Assembly: GCA_002421745.1 (NCBI GenBank)
Contig: DISC01000003.1
Coordinates: 11,938 to 75,937 of the forward strand
Direction: 5' to 3'
DNA from: Patescibacteria group bacterium UBA6220
GTDB taxonomy: Bacteria > Patescibacteriota > Minisyncoccia > Minisyncoccales > Minisyncoccaceae
Length of the DNA: 64,000 nt
The notes under the pieces are model-generated. The model saw nothing but the letters and a program-made list of their open reading frames with translations, searched no databases and was not told where the DNA came from. The translations under genes and the position numbers were made by a program. Shown in pieces: positions 32,985-40,413 of the stretch. Numbering within the stretch: position 1 is the first letter of the stretch; every line of letters starts with the position of its first letter.

Positions 32985-33062
32985 TTAGTCACTCCTTTTT
33001 TCTGTTTTTCCCATCACGATACAATTTTTAGTAGGGAAGTGCCCCTTAATAATCGTAGTCAT
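32985..33062 (-). CDS. possible 25-residue leader peptide upstream of the SPFH gene
   Basis: It has GGAG eight bases before an ATG and encodes MTTIIKGHFPTKNCIVMGKTEKRSD. Its stop lies two bases before the next ATG, whose Shine-Dalgarno is inside this frame, an arrangement typical of translational coupling. No homologue is recognised and the peptide may be regulatory only. Confidence 0.3.
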   Translation of the reverse strand: MTTIIKGHFPTKNCIVMGKTEKRSD

Positions 33063-33219
33063 TTTTACATCTCCAAAATACAATCAACTAATTGTAAAAG
33101 TGCGCCTCTAGCATAATAGAAGCGCACAATCAACAAAATTGTACACCTCTAGATATACTAGGGTATATATATAATTATAAACTACTTATTCTTATACGTC
33201 AATAGCTATAAAATAAAAA

Positions 33220-33249
33220 AAGAGGTAATTTATTTTAAATTACGCTCTT
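33220..33249 (-). terminator. terminator of anchored-protein gene 1 (overlaps its stop codon)
   Basis: On the minus strand AAGAG-C-GTAATTT pairs with AAATTAC-CTCTT (one bulged C), followed by seven U. The upstream arm contains the last two codons and the stop. An equivalent structure closes the paralogous gene. Confidence 0.75.
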
Positions 33250-33698
33250 GTAAAGATAAAGGCTTCAATTTTTGTTCCCATCATGCCTGGCTGATTGCTT
33301 GCTCCGGGAAAATCAATAGTTGTATGTCCAAACGCCAAAACATCTATTTCAAAAGTTGCAATCTGCTTTTTACCATTATGAACACAGGAAAGAGTTATGG
33401 TTCCGACGCAGCGATTATCCTTTCGGTTTATAATTATTACATTGTGGTCATAATACCCATCGGCCCTTTCCTTTGTATATTCTTTGACCATAAATTGTTC
33501 TGATGTTGCAGTAGCTGTAATTACTGTAGGGGATACAGATACAATCGATATTCCCGAGTCTGTTTCAGTAGATGTTAACTGGATCAAATCTGATTCTTGG
33601 TTTTGTTTTGTGAGCGATACAACTATAAAAGAGCATGTTATTAATAACACGACCCCTATAATTATCATTATTTTAACTTTAGAAGTCACTTCATTCAT
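33240..33698 (-). CDS. membrane-anchored extracellular protein, paralogue 1
   Basis: The start chosen is the ATG giving MNEVTSKVKIMII, which follows GGGTGAGG at a suitable distance; the longer frame begins with TTG-like leader residues. The 152-residue product has one N-terminal helix, a short Ser/Thr-rich linker, and a beta-rich domain: ERADGYYDHNVIIINRKDN-x-C-VGTITLSCVHNGKKQIATFEIDV-FPGASNQPGMMGTKIEAF. The same order of motifs occurs in paralogue 2. Family and function are not recognised. Confidence 0.6.
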   Translation of the reverse strand: MNEVTSKVKIMIIIGVVLLITCSFIVVSLTKQNQESDLIQLTSTETDSGISIVSVSPTVITATATSEQFMVKEYTKERADGYYDHNVIIINRKDNRCVGTITLSCVHNGKKQIATFEIDVLAFGHTTIDFPGASNQPGMMGTKIEAFIFTRA

Positions 33699-33801
33699 TG
33701 TAAATACCTCACCCAAAAGCAAATTGTTTAGGGTACTTTCTGCTTTATCCCATAAAAGACATATAATGTCAACTTCGATACTCTGCGTTTATAAAATAAA
33801 A

Positions 33802-33831
33802 AAGAGCTAATTTATTTTAAATTATGCTCTT
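33802..33831 (-). terminator. terminator of anchored-protein gene 2 (overlaps its stop codon)
   Basis: AAGAGC and TAATTT pair with AAATTA and GCTCTT on the minus strand around an AT loop with one bulge, followed by a U-tract. It is near-identical to the structure at 33220-33249, showing that the duplication included the 3' flank. Confidence 0.75.
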
Positions 33832-34373
33832 GTATAAGCTTCGATTTTCGTTCCAACCATTCCCGCCTGGTCATTTGTGCCGGGCCAATCAATGATTACA
33901 TACCAGTAGCCTGGTATTTCTACTTCAAACTCTTTGATTAATTTTTCTCCCTTAAGAACGCACGAAAGAGTTACGGTCCCGATAAAAGGATCCTCCTCTT
34001 TATTTATGATCTTTACATAATGCTCAGTTAAGCCATCTGCTCTTACGATTGTATACCCTCCGGTATTTAAAAAATTTTTAGCATTTGGCGTTGTGCTTGC
34101 CACTGGTTTTGTTGGCGTGGGCATTACTGTTGTTGGTGTTGTCGTTGGTGTGGGCGTGGACATAACAGTAGTTGATGTCGTAGCCACACTCGTAGCAGGG
34201 GATGCGGATATACTCGTTATACCCAAGTCTGCTTCATCTATTTCAGCAGATGCTGGCTGAACCAAATCTGGTCCTTCGCTTTGTCCTGATAGCAATCCTA
34301 CGAGAAGGGAAGATCCTGCAAACAGGACAATCCCCAAAGTAATGAATATCTTAATATTCCGGCTTAATCCCAT
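33822..34373 (-). CDS. membrane-anchored extracellular protein, paralogue 2
   Basis: The 183-residue product starts at the ATG giving MGLSRNIKIFITLGIV, behind GGTGAGG. It has one N-terminal helix, then a linker of repeated Thr/Pro/Val (PTPTTTPTT, MPTPTKP) acting as an extracellular spacer. The beta-rich domain follows: RADGLTEHYVKIINKEEDPFIGTVTLSC to WPGTNDQAGMVGTKIEAYTRA. It shares upstream (TTATCCCATAAAAG) and downstream sequence with paralogue 1, so the whole unit was duplicated in tandem. The mucin-like spacer suggests cell-surface display. Confidence 0.6.
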   Translation of the reverse strand: MGLSRNIKIFITLGIVLFAGSSLLVGLLSGQSEGPDLVQPASAEIDEADLGITSISASPATSVATTSTTVMSTPTPTTTPTTVMPTPTKPVASTTPNAKNFLNTGGYTIVRADGLTEHYVKIINKEEDPFIGTVTLSCVLKGEKLIKEFEVEIPGYWYVIIDWPGTNDQAGMVGTKIEAYTRA

Positions 34374-34621
34374 TTTAATCACCTCACCCAACAAAAATAA
34401 ATTGTTCAAAGGGCGTATCTATTTTATCCCATAAAAGTTTTCTAATGTCAATGGTTATTTTTAAACAATACCAAATTTCAAACATTGCCTCAAAAACATC
34501 AACAAATATATTTATATTTTATTTTTTTATCTTACTAGGCCTATCTCTTTTAAAAAACATACGCCAAGCTTTTTAATAAATATTATTTTTAAAATTTATA
34601 CTTTATAATTGCAAAATGGCA

Positions 34622-34651
34622 TTGATTGTTAATTCTGTTTTATGTTAAAAT
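34622..34651 (+). promoter_or_regulatory. promoter for the PrgI/VirB4 operon, predicting a leaderless mRNA
   Basis: TTGATT (34622-34627), an 18-bp spacer and TAAAAT (34646-34651). The expected start is about one base before the ATG at 34659, so the transcript would carry almost no leader. Confidence 0.5.
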
Positions 34652-34658
34652 AATTTAT

Positions 34659-35477
34659 ATGGAAGAGTATACAAAAGAATTTTTTTGGGATGTTTACAAA
34701 ACACTGCCGGAAGATTTGAAAGAAGCTATTTTTTCTGAAAAAAATAATCAGATTATTTATAATACTTGCAGTGGGCTTGGACTCGACGAAGATCAAACAG
34801 CTATTGTTGCAAAATATACCGGCAGAGTATTAATGGGTCTTTTGCCTCTTAAAGAATTTTCTGTTACTTTGGAATTAGAACTTAATATTCCAGAAGGATT
34901 AGCCGAAAAAATAGATTACGAAATCACTCTTGGTATTTTTAAACATCTGCGGGTATCTCTTACAAAACTAGACGAACAAAAAGGTGTTCATTCTCATCAT
35001 ATTCCAAAATTTTACGAAGATAATTTTTCAGAAGAAAAAGAAAACAAAAAAACCGAATCCCAAACAAAAAAAGAATTAGAACCAAAAAAAATAACAGAGC
35101 CAGAAAAAAAAGAACCTATTATTTTTCCCGAGATAGAAACTTTAGAAGCCTTATTAGCAAAAAATATGCCGACAGCTAATATATTTTTAGAAAAAGATTC
35201 TTTATCTTTTGTTAAATCTTCTTCTCAAAAAGAATTAAAAAAATCTTCCGACCCAGCCAATTTAAATAGGGGAGAGTCTTTAGAAAAATCTAATTCATCC
35301 AATACTCAAACAGAGCCAGAGCCTCCAATGCCTACACCGCCTAACCCAATAGAAAAAGCTCTTTCTGAAATTAATAAATCTATTGAAAAAACCCCAATAA
35401 AAGAAATTACAAAGCCTGCTTCTTCTGCTACGCCAAACAGCGAATATAAAGATCCTTATCGTGAATTACCTTTATAA
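34659..35477 (+). CDS. secretion-locus accessory protein with acidic linker
   Basis: The ATG at 34659 is preferred over an upstream one because it matches the promoter position and removes a hydrophobic leader. The 272-residue product has a helical N-terminal domain (residues 1-110, EEYTKEFFWDVYKTLPEDL, then LELELNIPEGLAEKIDYEI). A long low-complexity region rich in K, E, P, S and T follows, ending NSEYKDPYRELPL. The N-terminal domain resembles the C-terminal half of the protein at 31157. It is two bases from the PrgI gene, so it belongs to the secretion operon. Function unknown. Confidence 0.55.
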   Translation: MEEYTKEFFWDVYKTLPEDLKEAIFSEKNNQIIYNTCSGLGLDEDQTAIVAKYTGRVLMGLLPLKEFSVTLELELNIPEGLAEKIDYEITLGIFKHLRVSLTKLDEQKGVHSHHIPKFYEDNFSEEKENKKTESQTKKELEPKKITEPEKKEPIIFPEIETLEALLAKNMPTANIFLEKDSLSFVKSSSQKELKKSSDPANLNRGESLEKSNSSNTQTEPEPPMPTPPNPIEKALSEINKSIEKTPIKEITKPASSATPNSEYKDPYRELPL

Positions 35478-35479
35478 AT

Positions 35480-35908
35480 ATGGAATTTAGAGTACCACAA
35501 TTTATTGAGCACGACCCAAAAATGCTTGGACCTCTTACCTTAAAGCAAAGTATTTTTGTTGGCATTGCTTTTGGAGGAGCTCTTGTTCTTTATCCTCTTT
35601 TAGCAAAAAATAATTTTTTTATTTATGTATTATTATGCGCAGCAATGTTTGGAATCGCCATTGCCTTGGCTTTTATAAAAATAGAAGGCCAAAATGTTCC
35701 AGTTGTTGGAAAAAACTTTGCCAACTTTAGCGTGAACGCAAAAATGTTTATTTGGAAAAGAAAAGAATCTCCTGTTTTTCTTTCCATTAAAAACGGCCAT
35801 TCAATGGAAAAAACGGATGTTTTAGGAAAAAAATCTAATTTAAAAATGACCCAACAGGGAAAAATGGAAGAATTAATAAAAAAAATTGACTTTGAAAAAG
35901 AAAATTAA
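35480..35908 (+). CDS. PrgI family (VirB3-like) inner-membrane protein
   Basis: The 142-residue protein has the PrgI family start FRVPQFIEHDPKMLGPLTLKQ, two adjacent membrane helices (residues 24-65), and a conserved post-membrane segment (IEGQNVPVVGKNFANF). PrgI proteins of Gram-positive conjugative elements occupy the place of VirB3 beside VirB4, and here it sits directly before the TraC/VirB4 genes, two bases apart. It likely forms the platform that couples the ATPase to the membrane. Confidence 0.85.
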   Translation: MEFRVPQFIEHDPKMLGPLTLKQSIFVGIAFGGALVLYPLLAKNNFFIYVLLCAAMFGIAIALAFIKIEGQNVPVVGKNFANFSVNAKMFIWKRKESPVFLSIKNGHSMEKTDVLGKKSNLKMTQQGKMEELIKKIDFEKEN

Positions 35909-35910
35909 TT

Positions 35911-36558
35911 ATGGCAACTCCGGCTCAACAATTTATACCTATTAAGCAAATTCGTGAAGGCGTAATGTTAATGGACGATCATTCTATGAAAGGCATTCTT
36001 TTGGTGTCTTCTATTAACTTTGCTTTAAAATCTGACGAAGAACAGGGGGCTATTATTTATAATTTTCAAAACTTTTTAAACTCTCTTGATTTTTCTTGCC
36101 AAATAATTATCAACTCGCGAAAAGTAAATATTACTGGCTATATTGATAAATTAAAAGAATTGGAAAAAAACCAGAAAAATGAACTGCTAAAAATACAAAC
36201 CACGGATTACCGAAAATACATCGAAGAATTAGTTGGTAGCGGATCTATTATGAATAAAAGTTTTTATGTGATTGTTCCTTATTTACCTTTATTGGATATT
36301 GCAGCTGGCGCTATCCAAGGAGCCAACAAAAAAAATATGAACACAGCTCAAGCAAAACTAACTGAAGAACATTTTCAAAAAGGGAAATATCAACTTTGGC
36401 AGAGAATGGAATATGTTTCTCTAGGACTAAGACGATGTGGACTAAAATCAGGCGCTTTAACCACTCAACAAATTATGGAACTGCTTTGGTCTCTCCATCA
36501 CCCAAAACAAGCCGAAATGGGCTATTACCCGGATCTACCTCCGGAAATTATTACATAA
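35911..36558 (+). CDS. TraC-like N-terminal domain protein of the VirB4 ATPase
   Basis: The 215-residue protein matches the N-terminal non-ATPase part of TraC/VirB4 proteins (QFIPIKQIREGVMLMDDHSMKGILLVSSINF, then FQNFLNSLDFSCQIIINSRKVNI), which contacts the membrane partners. It has no Walker motifs. The following gene supplies the motor, so the usual single VirB4 chain is split into two genes here, 15 bp apart. A split of this kind occurs in other Patescibacteria-type loci, to my knowledge. Confidence 0.75.
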   Translation: MATPAQQFIPIKQIREGVMLMDDHSMKGILLVSSINFALKSDEEQGAIIYNFQNFLNSLDFSCQIIINSRKVNITGYIDKLKELEKNQKNELLKIQTTDYRKYIEELVGSGSIMNKSFYVIVPYLPLLDIAAGAIQGANKKNMNTAQAKLTEEHFQKGKYQLWQRMEYVSLGLRRCGLKSGALTTQQIMELLWSLHHPKQAEMGYYPDLPPEIIT

Positions 36559-36573
36559 TTAATTCATAACACT

Positions 36574-38382
36574 ATGGGACTTTTTGGAAACAAAGGCGAA
36601 ATTAAAAAGAAGATGTTTGAAACTGAAGTAATGGACTTTAAGGATATTATTGCTCCGGCATCAGTAGAAGTGGGACAAAATTATGTCCACTTGGAAGAAA
36701 AATACACTAAAACTTATTTTGTTTTTTCTTATCCTCGATACCTAAGTATGGGTTGGCTTTCTCCAATTATTAATATGGATATTCCTTTTGATATTTCTTT
36801 TTATTTTCATCCCATTGAAACTAGAGACATTTTAAAACAGCTACGAAACAGCGTTACTGAAGTTCAATCAGAAATAATTGAAAGACAAGACAAGGGATTA
36901 ATTAGAGATCCCGCATTAGAAACAGCTTTTCAAGACTTAGAGGAATTACGCGACAGACTACAAACCGCTCAAGAAAAAATGTTTAAATTCGGCCTTTATA
37001 TTACGGTTTATGTGGACGACAAAAAAGACTTAGAACAAGTAGAAACAACCTTAAGATCAATTTTAGAATCTCGTCTAATTTATATTAAGCCCGCATTATT
37101 TCAACAAAAAGAAGGGCTTATTTCTTGTTTTCCTTATGGTACGGATCTTCTAGCTATTCACAATACTCTAAACACTGCACCTCTTTCCAGCTTATTTCCT
37201 TTTATTTCTTTTGATTTAAGTAGTAATGAAGGTATTTTGTTTGGCATTAATAATCACAATAGCTCTTTAGTTCTTTTTGATCGCTTTAGCTTAGAAAATG
37301 CCAATATGGTTATTTTTGCTAAATCAGGTTCTGGAAAATCATATGCTGTAAAACTAGAGCTATTAAGATCTATGATGATGGGAACAGATTGTGTTGTTAT
37401 TGATCCAGAAAACGAATTCAAATCTTTAACTACAGCCGTAGGCGGCTCTTTCTTTAAAATTTCTTTAAGTTCAGACAGCCACATCAACCCTTTTGATTTG
37501 CCAGCACTCAGAGAAGGGGAAAGCCCAGAAGATATTTTAAGAAGTAATGTTATCAATTTGGTTGGCTTAATGCGAATAATGCTTGGGGGATTAACTCCAG
37601 AGGAAGACGCTATTATGGATAGAGCTATTATGGAAACCTATGCTGCCAAAGATATTACTATTAACTCAGATCCAGGAAAATGGGATGCCAATGTTCCTTT
37701 ATTGTCTGACTTAGAGTCTGTTTTAGAAACAATGCAAGACGCTGAATCATTATTAGAAAGACTAAGAAAATTTACCAAAGGAACTTATGGATCTTTCTTT
37801 AATGCCCGCTCTAATATTAATATGGAAAATCAATTAGTTGTTTTTGGCATAAGAGATATGGAAGATGAGTTGCGACCAATTGCTATGTTTATTGTAATGC
37901 GTTATATCTGGAACACTATTCGTTCTGTTCTCAAAAAACGTATTTTAGTTATTGATGAGGCTTGGTGGATGATGAAAGAAGTAGATGGAGCATCTTTCCT
38001 TTTTGGTATGTGTAAAAGAGCTAGAAAATATTGGCTAGGCGTTACCACTATTACTCAGGATGTTTCGGACTTTATTTCTTCTGAATATGGTAAGCCAATT
38101 ATTACAAACTCTTCTTTGCAATTATTATTAAAACAAAGCCCGGCTTCAATTGATTTGGTACAAAGCACTTTTAATTTAACTGATCAAGAGAAATATTTAC
38201 TCTTAGAAACTCCAGTAGGTGAGGGTATTTTCTTTGCCGGACAAAAACACGTTGCCATTAGTATTCGCGCCTCTTATACAGAAGACCAAATTATTACCAC
38301 CAACCCAGAAGAAGTATCAAAAGCCAAAGAACGACTTACGTCCGAATTAAAAGGAGAACCAATAGACGGGGGATTATTATAA
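36574..38382 (+). CDS. virB4: VirB4-like type IV secretion ATPase
   Basis: VirB4 is the main motor for pilus assembly and substrate transfer. The 602-residue protein has Walker A GSGKS at 252-256, the VDPENEF motif after strand two (VVIDPENEFKSL), Walker B ILVIDEAWWMM with D461 and E462, and the C-terminal ITQDVSDFISSEYG and TNSSLQLLLKQSP motifs. It lacks the complete N-terminal domain, which the previous gene provides. No VirD4 coupling protein or VirB11 is seen next to it, so it may serve pilus extension or DNA uptake rather than conjugation; that is inference. Confidence 0.9.
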   Translation: MGLFGNKGEIKKKMFETEVMDFKDIIAPASVEVGQNYVHLEEKYTKTYFVFSYPRYLSMGWLSPIINMDIPFDISFYFHPIETRDILKQLRNSVTEVQSEIIERQDKGLIRDPALETAFQDLEELRDRLQTAQEKMFKFGLYITVYVDDKKDLEQVETTLRSILESRLIYIKPALFQQKEGLISCFPYGTDLLAIHNTLNTAPLSSLFPFISFDLSSNEGILFGINNHNSSLVLFDRFSLENANMVIFAKSGSGKSYAVKLELLRSMMMGTDCVVIDPENEFKSLTTAVGGSFFKISLSSDSHINPFDLPALREGESPEDILRSNVINLVGLMRIMLGGLTPEEDAIMDRAIMETYAAKDITINSDPGKWDANVPLLSDLESVLETMQDAESLLERLRKFTKGTYGSFFNARSNINMENQLVVFGIRDMEDELRPIAMFIVMRYIWNTIRSVLKKRILVIDEAWWMMKEVDGASFLFGMCKRARKYWLGVTTITQDVSDFISSEYGKPIITNSSLQLLLKQSPASIDLVQSTFNLTDQEKYLLLETPVGEGIFFAGQKHVAISIRASYTEDQIITTNPEEVSKAKERLTSELKGEPIDGGLL

Positions 38383-38387
38383 AATAA

Positions 38388-38413
38388 AAAACAGCCCAAC
38401 AAAGGGCTGTTTT
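38388..38413. terminator. bidirectional terminator virB4 / jag
   Basis: AAAACAGCCC pairs with GGGCTGTTTT around loop AACAAA, between convergent genes. Confidence 0.85.
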
Positions 38414-38425
38414 TGAATTAATATT

Positions 38426-38905
38426 TTATTTAACAGGTCTAACAACTATATGCCTTTCTTCTCCTTCTCCAATGCTTTCCACAATAACATTGTCTCTTTT
38501 TCCTAACTCCATATGCACAACCCTTCTATCAAAAGGGGACGGTAGAGATATTTCTTTTTCTTTGCCTGTAGCGCAAACTTCATTGGCAACATCTACAGCT
38601 AAATCTCTTAAATAATCTTCTTTTTTTCTTTTATAATTATCTATGTCCAAATTTAAAAAAACTTCTTTATCTAACTGCTTATTTAAAATTTTTCTTAAAA
38701 GCAATTGTATATCAGACAAAACTAATCCTTGTTTACCAATTAACATCTGCGCCTCATCTGTTCCCAAGTTCACACATAAAACCTGATTATCTCTTTCTTG
38801 TTTAAAGTCTATGTTTCTAATCTCAACATAATATCCAGCTGCAGAAAAAAAATCTTTAATTATTTTTTCAATTGTTTTTGTTTCGCTTTTCTCTTCTAAT
38901 ATCAT
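38426..38905 (-). CDS. jag: Jag/KhpB RNA-binding protein (KH and R3H domains)
   Basis: The 159-residue protein begins at the ATG just after the yidC stop; the longer frame overlapping yidC is unlikely. It has a short Jag-type N-terminus, a type II KH domain with LIGKQGLVLSDIQLLLRKIL, and an R3H domain (LPSPFDRRVVHMELGKRDNVIVESIGEGEERHIVV). The R-x3-H signature is present as RRVVH. KhpB binds small RNAs and mRNAs and affects cell-wall synthesis. The order jag-yidC-rnpA-rpmH is the conserved origin-side operon. Confidence 0.9.
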   Translation of the reverse strand: MILEEKSETKTIEKIIKDFFSAAGYYVEIRNIDFKQERDNQVLCVNLGTDEAQMLIGKQGLVLSDIQLLLRKILNKQLDKEVFLNLDIDNYKRKKEDYLRDLAVDVANEVCATGKEKEISLPSPFDRRVVHMELGKRDNVIVESIGEGEERHIVVRPVK

Positions 38906-38906
38906 T

Positions 38907-39647
38907 TTATTTTTTCTTAAATAATCTTTTTTGCTCAAAGATAGAAATAATTGCGGTCACTATCCAATAAAGACCTAGAGCAGAAGGAAGTCTAAATAAT
39001 ATAAAAAATGTTAATAGGGGAACAAAATACACCATTTGCTTTTGCATCATACTGCTAACTTCTCCCATTGTGTCTATCGGTCCTTCTTGTTTAGGTATTG
39101 GGGGTGTTGCTGTTTTTATTTGAAAATATTGCGCTACTCCAGCTAATGCAGCCAAATAAATATTTGCCTTACTCAAGTCTAAGATTTCTATTAAATTAGT
39201 TCCACTTTGAAAAGAAATAAAATAAGGATAAATGACTTGTGGTAAATTAATAAAAGGATATAGCATTTCTTTGATTTTTACTAAATCCATTCCATTTTGA
39301 AAAACTTGATAAAGCGCAATTAAAATTGGCAGCTGAATAAATAATAGCAAAATTCCAGCAAAAGGATTAAACTTTTCTTCTTTATAAAGCTTAATCATTT
39401 CTGCTGCTTGTTTTTCTTTGTTGTCTTTATATTTATTTTGCAGTTCATTAATTTTAGGCTGCAATTCGGCCATATTCTTTTGAGACTCAATGGCTTTTTT
39501 ATTTAAAGGGTGCAATAAAATCTTAATGATTAGGGTTAAGATTATAATAGCTATGCCAAAATTACCAATTAGGCCATATAGCCAAATTAACAAACTTAGC
39601 ATTGGTTGATAAAGAATAATTGTAAAAAACCAAACAATAAAATTCAT
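38907..39647 (-). CDS. yidC: membrane protein insertase YidC (Oxa1 family)
   Basis: YidC inserts and folds proteins in the inner membrane, alone or with Sec. The 246-residue protein is of the short, Gram-positive-like type without the large periplasmic domain. It has the first helix, the conserved hydrophilic groove region (KKAIESQKNMAELQPKINELQNKYKDNKEKQAAEMIKLYKEE), and three further hydrophobic segments, ending in a lysine-rich tail. It follows rnpA by six bases. Confidence 0.93.
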   Translation of the reverse strand: MNFIVWFFTIILYQPMLSLLIWLYGLIGNFGIAIIILTLIIKILLHPLNKKAIESQKNMAELQPKINELQNKYKDNKEKQAAEMIKLYKEEKFNPFAGILLLFIQLPILIALYQVFQNGMDLVKIKEMLYPFINLPQVIYPYFISFQSGTNLIEILDLSKANIYLAALAGVAQYFQIKTATPPIPKQEGPIDTMGEVSSMMQKQMVYFVPLLTFFILFRLPSALGLYWIVTAIISIFEQKRLFKKK

Positions 39648-39653
39648 TTTATT

Positions 39654-39992
39654 TTAAATTAATTTTTTCCTTTTTAATGCTTTTTCTACCTCTTGTTTAA
39701 TTTCTTTAAAGCTAATTGCTTTAATTTTTGGTAAAGCGACAACAATAATGTCAAAATTATTTTTAAGAGAGGGGAGATTGTGACGGATGGTCTCTCTTAA
39801 TCTTCTCTTTATTTTATTTCTTATTACTGCTTTATTGGATATTTTCTTACTCACCACAAATCCTATTCTGGAATAATCATTATTCGTGTTTAGTACTTTT
39901 AAAAAAAATGTTTCGCTTTTAATTGTTTCTCCTTGCTTAAAAACCGTTTCAAAATCTTTTTTCTTTTTTAGTCGATTTCTAAGGGATAACAT
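39654..39992 (-). CDS. rnpA: ribonuclease P protein component
   Basis: The 112-residue protein helps the RNase P RNA bind pre-tRNA leaders. It has the family core RIGFVVSKKISNKAVIRNKIKRRLRE, the RNR motif in slightly changed form (RNKIKRR), and the C-terminal DIIVVALPKI strand. Length is normal. It is separated from rpmH by a terminator, so part of the operon expression may come through read-through or a separate promoter. Confidence 0.95.
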   Translation of the reverse strand: MLSLRNRLKKKKDFETVFKQGETIKSETFFLKVLNTNNDYSRIGFVVSKKISNKAVIRNKIKRRLRETIRHNLPSLKNNFDIIVVALPKIKAISFKEIKQEVEKALKRKKLI

Positions 39993-40000
39993 TTAATTAA

Positions 40001-40026
40001 ATAAAACAAAGCCCCAGAGGGCTTTG
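40001..40026 (-). terminator. terminator after rpmH
   Basis: CAAAGCCC and GGGCTTTG form an 8-bp stem with a four-base loop. On the minus strand it is followed by TTTTAT, immediately after the rpmH stop. Confidence 0.75.
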
Positions 40027-40028
40027 CC

Positions 40029-40163
40029 TTAAACAGTTAATTTTGCTCTTGCTTTTGTTCTTCTTCTCTGCAAAACCTTTCTCCCTCCTTTGGTTTTAGA
40101 TCTTACCAGAAAGCCGTGAGTCCTCTGTCTTTTCTTCTTTTTGGGATTATATGTAATACTCAT
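40029..40163 (-). CDS. rpmH: 50S ribosomal protein L34
   Basis: The 44-residue product [18 protein letters not shown] continues with [16 protein letters not shown] and ends in KLTV. It contains the L34 signature (YNPKK-KR-R-HGF and GR-VL-RRR-KGR-like) and is very basic, as expected. It is the outermost gene of the rpmH-rnpA-yidC-jag operon running away from dnaA. Confidence 0.95.
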   Translation of the reverse strand: MSITYNPKKKKRQRTHGFLVRSKTKGGRKVLQRRRTKARAKLTV

Positions 40164-40413
40164 GATGTTTTCTAATTAATAATAAGCATTTAGAATATAG
40201 CAAAAAAGCTTGATTTGGTCAATAAACAAAAGGATTTATGGCTTATTAATTTCTTATTATTTTTAAACAGTTTATCCACATTTTTTAAACACCTCAAAAT
40301 TTTCCCCTTATTTCTTAAGGCCTTTTTGCTAAATTGACATATATAAATTATAATAATAGTCAGATTTATCTTATTTCTTTATTTTAAAAACCCTTAATAC
40401 ACAAACCTATATT
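40164..40413. other. oriC: oriC, left part (rpmH-dnaA intergenic)
   Basis: The 250-bp divergent gap is strongly AT-rich and holds a perfect DnaA box TTATCCACA at 40272-40280, in the classic rpmH-oriC-dnaA arrangement. Promoters for rpmH and dnaA must lie here too, but cannot be assigned with confidence in such AT-rich DNA. Confidence 0.65.
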
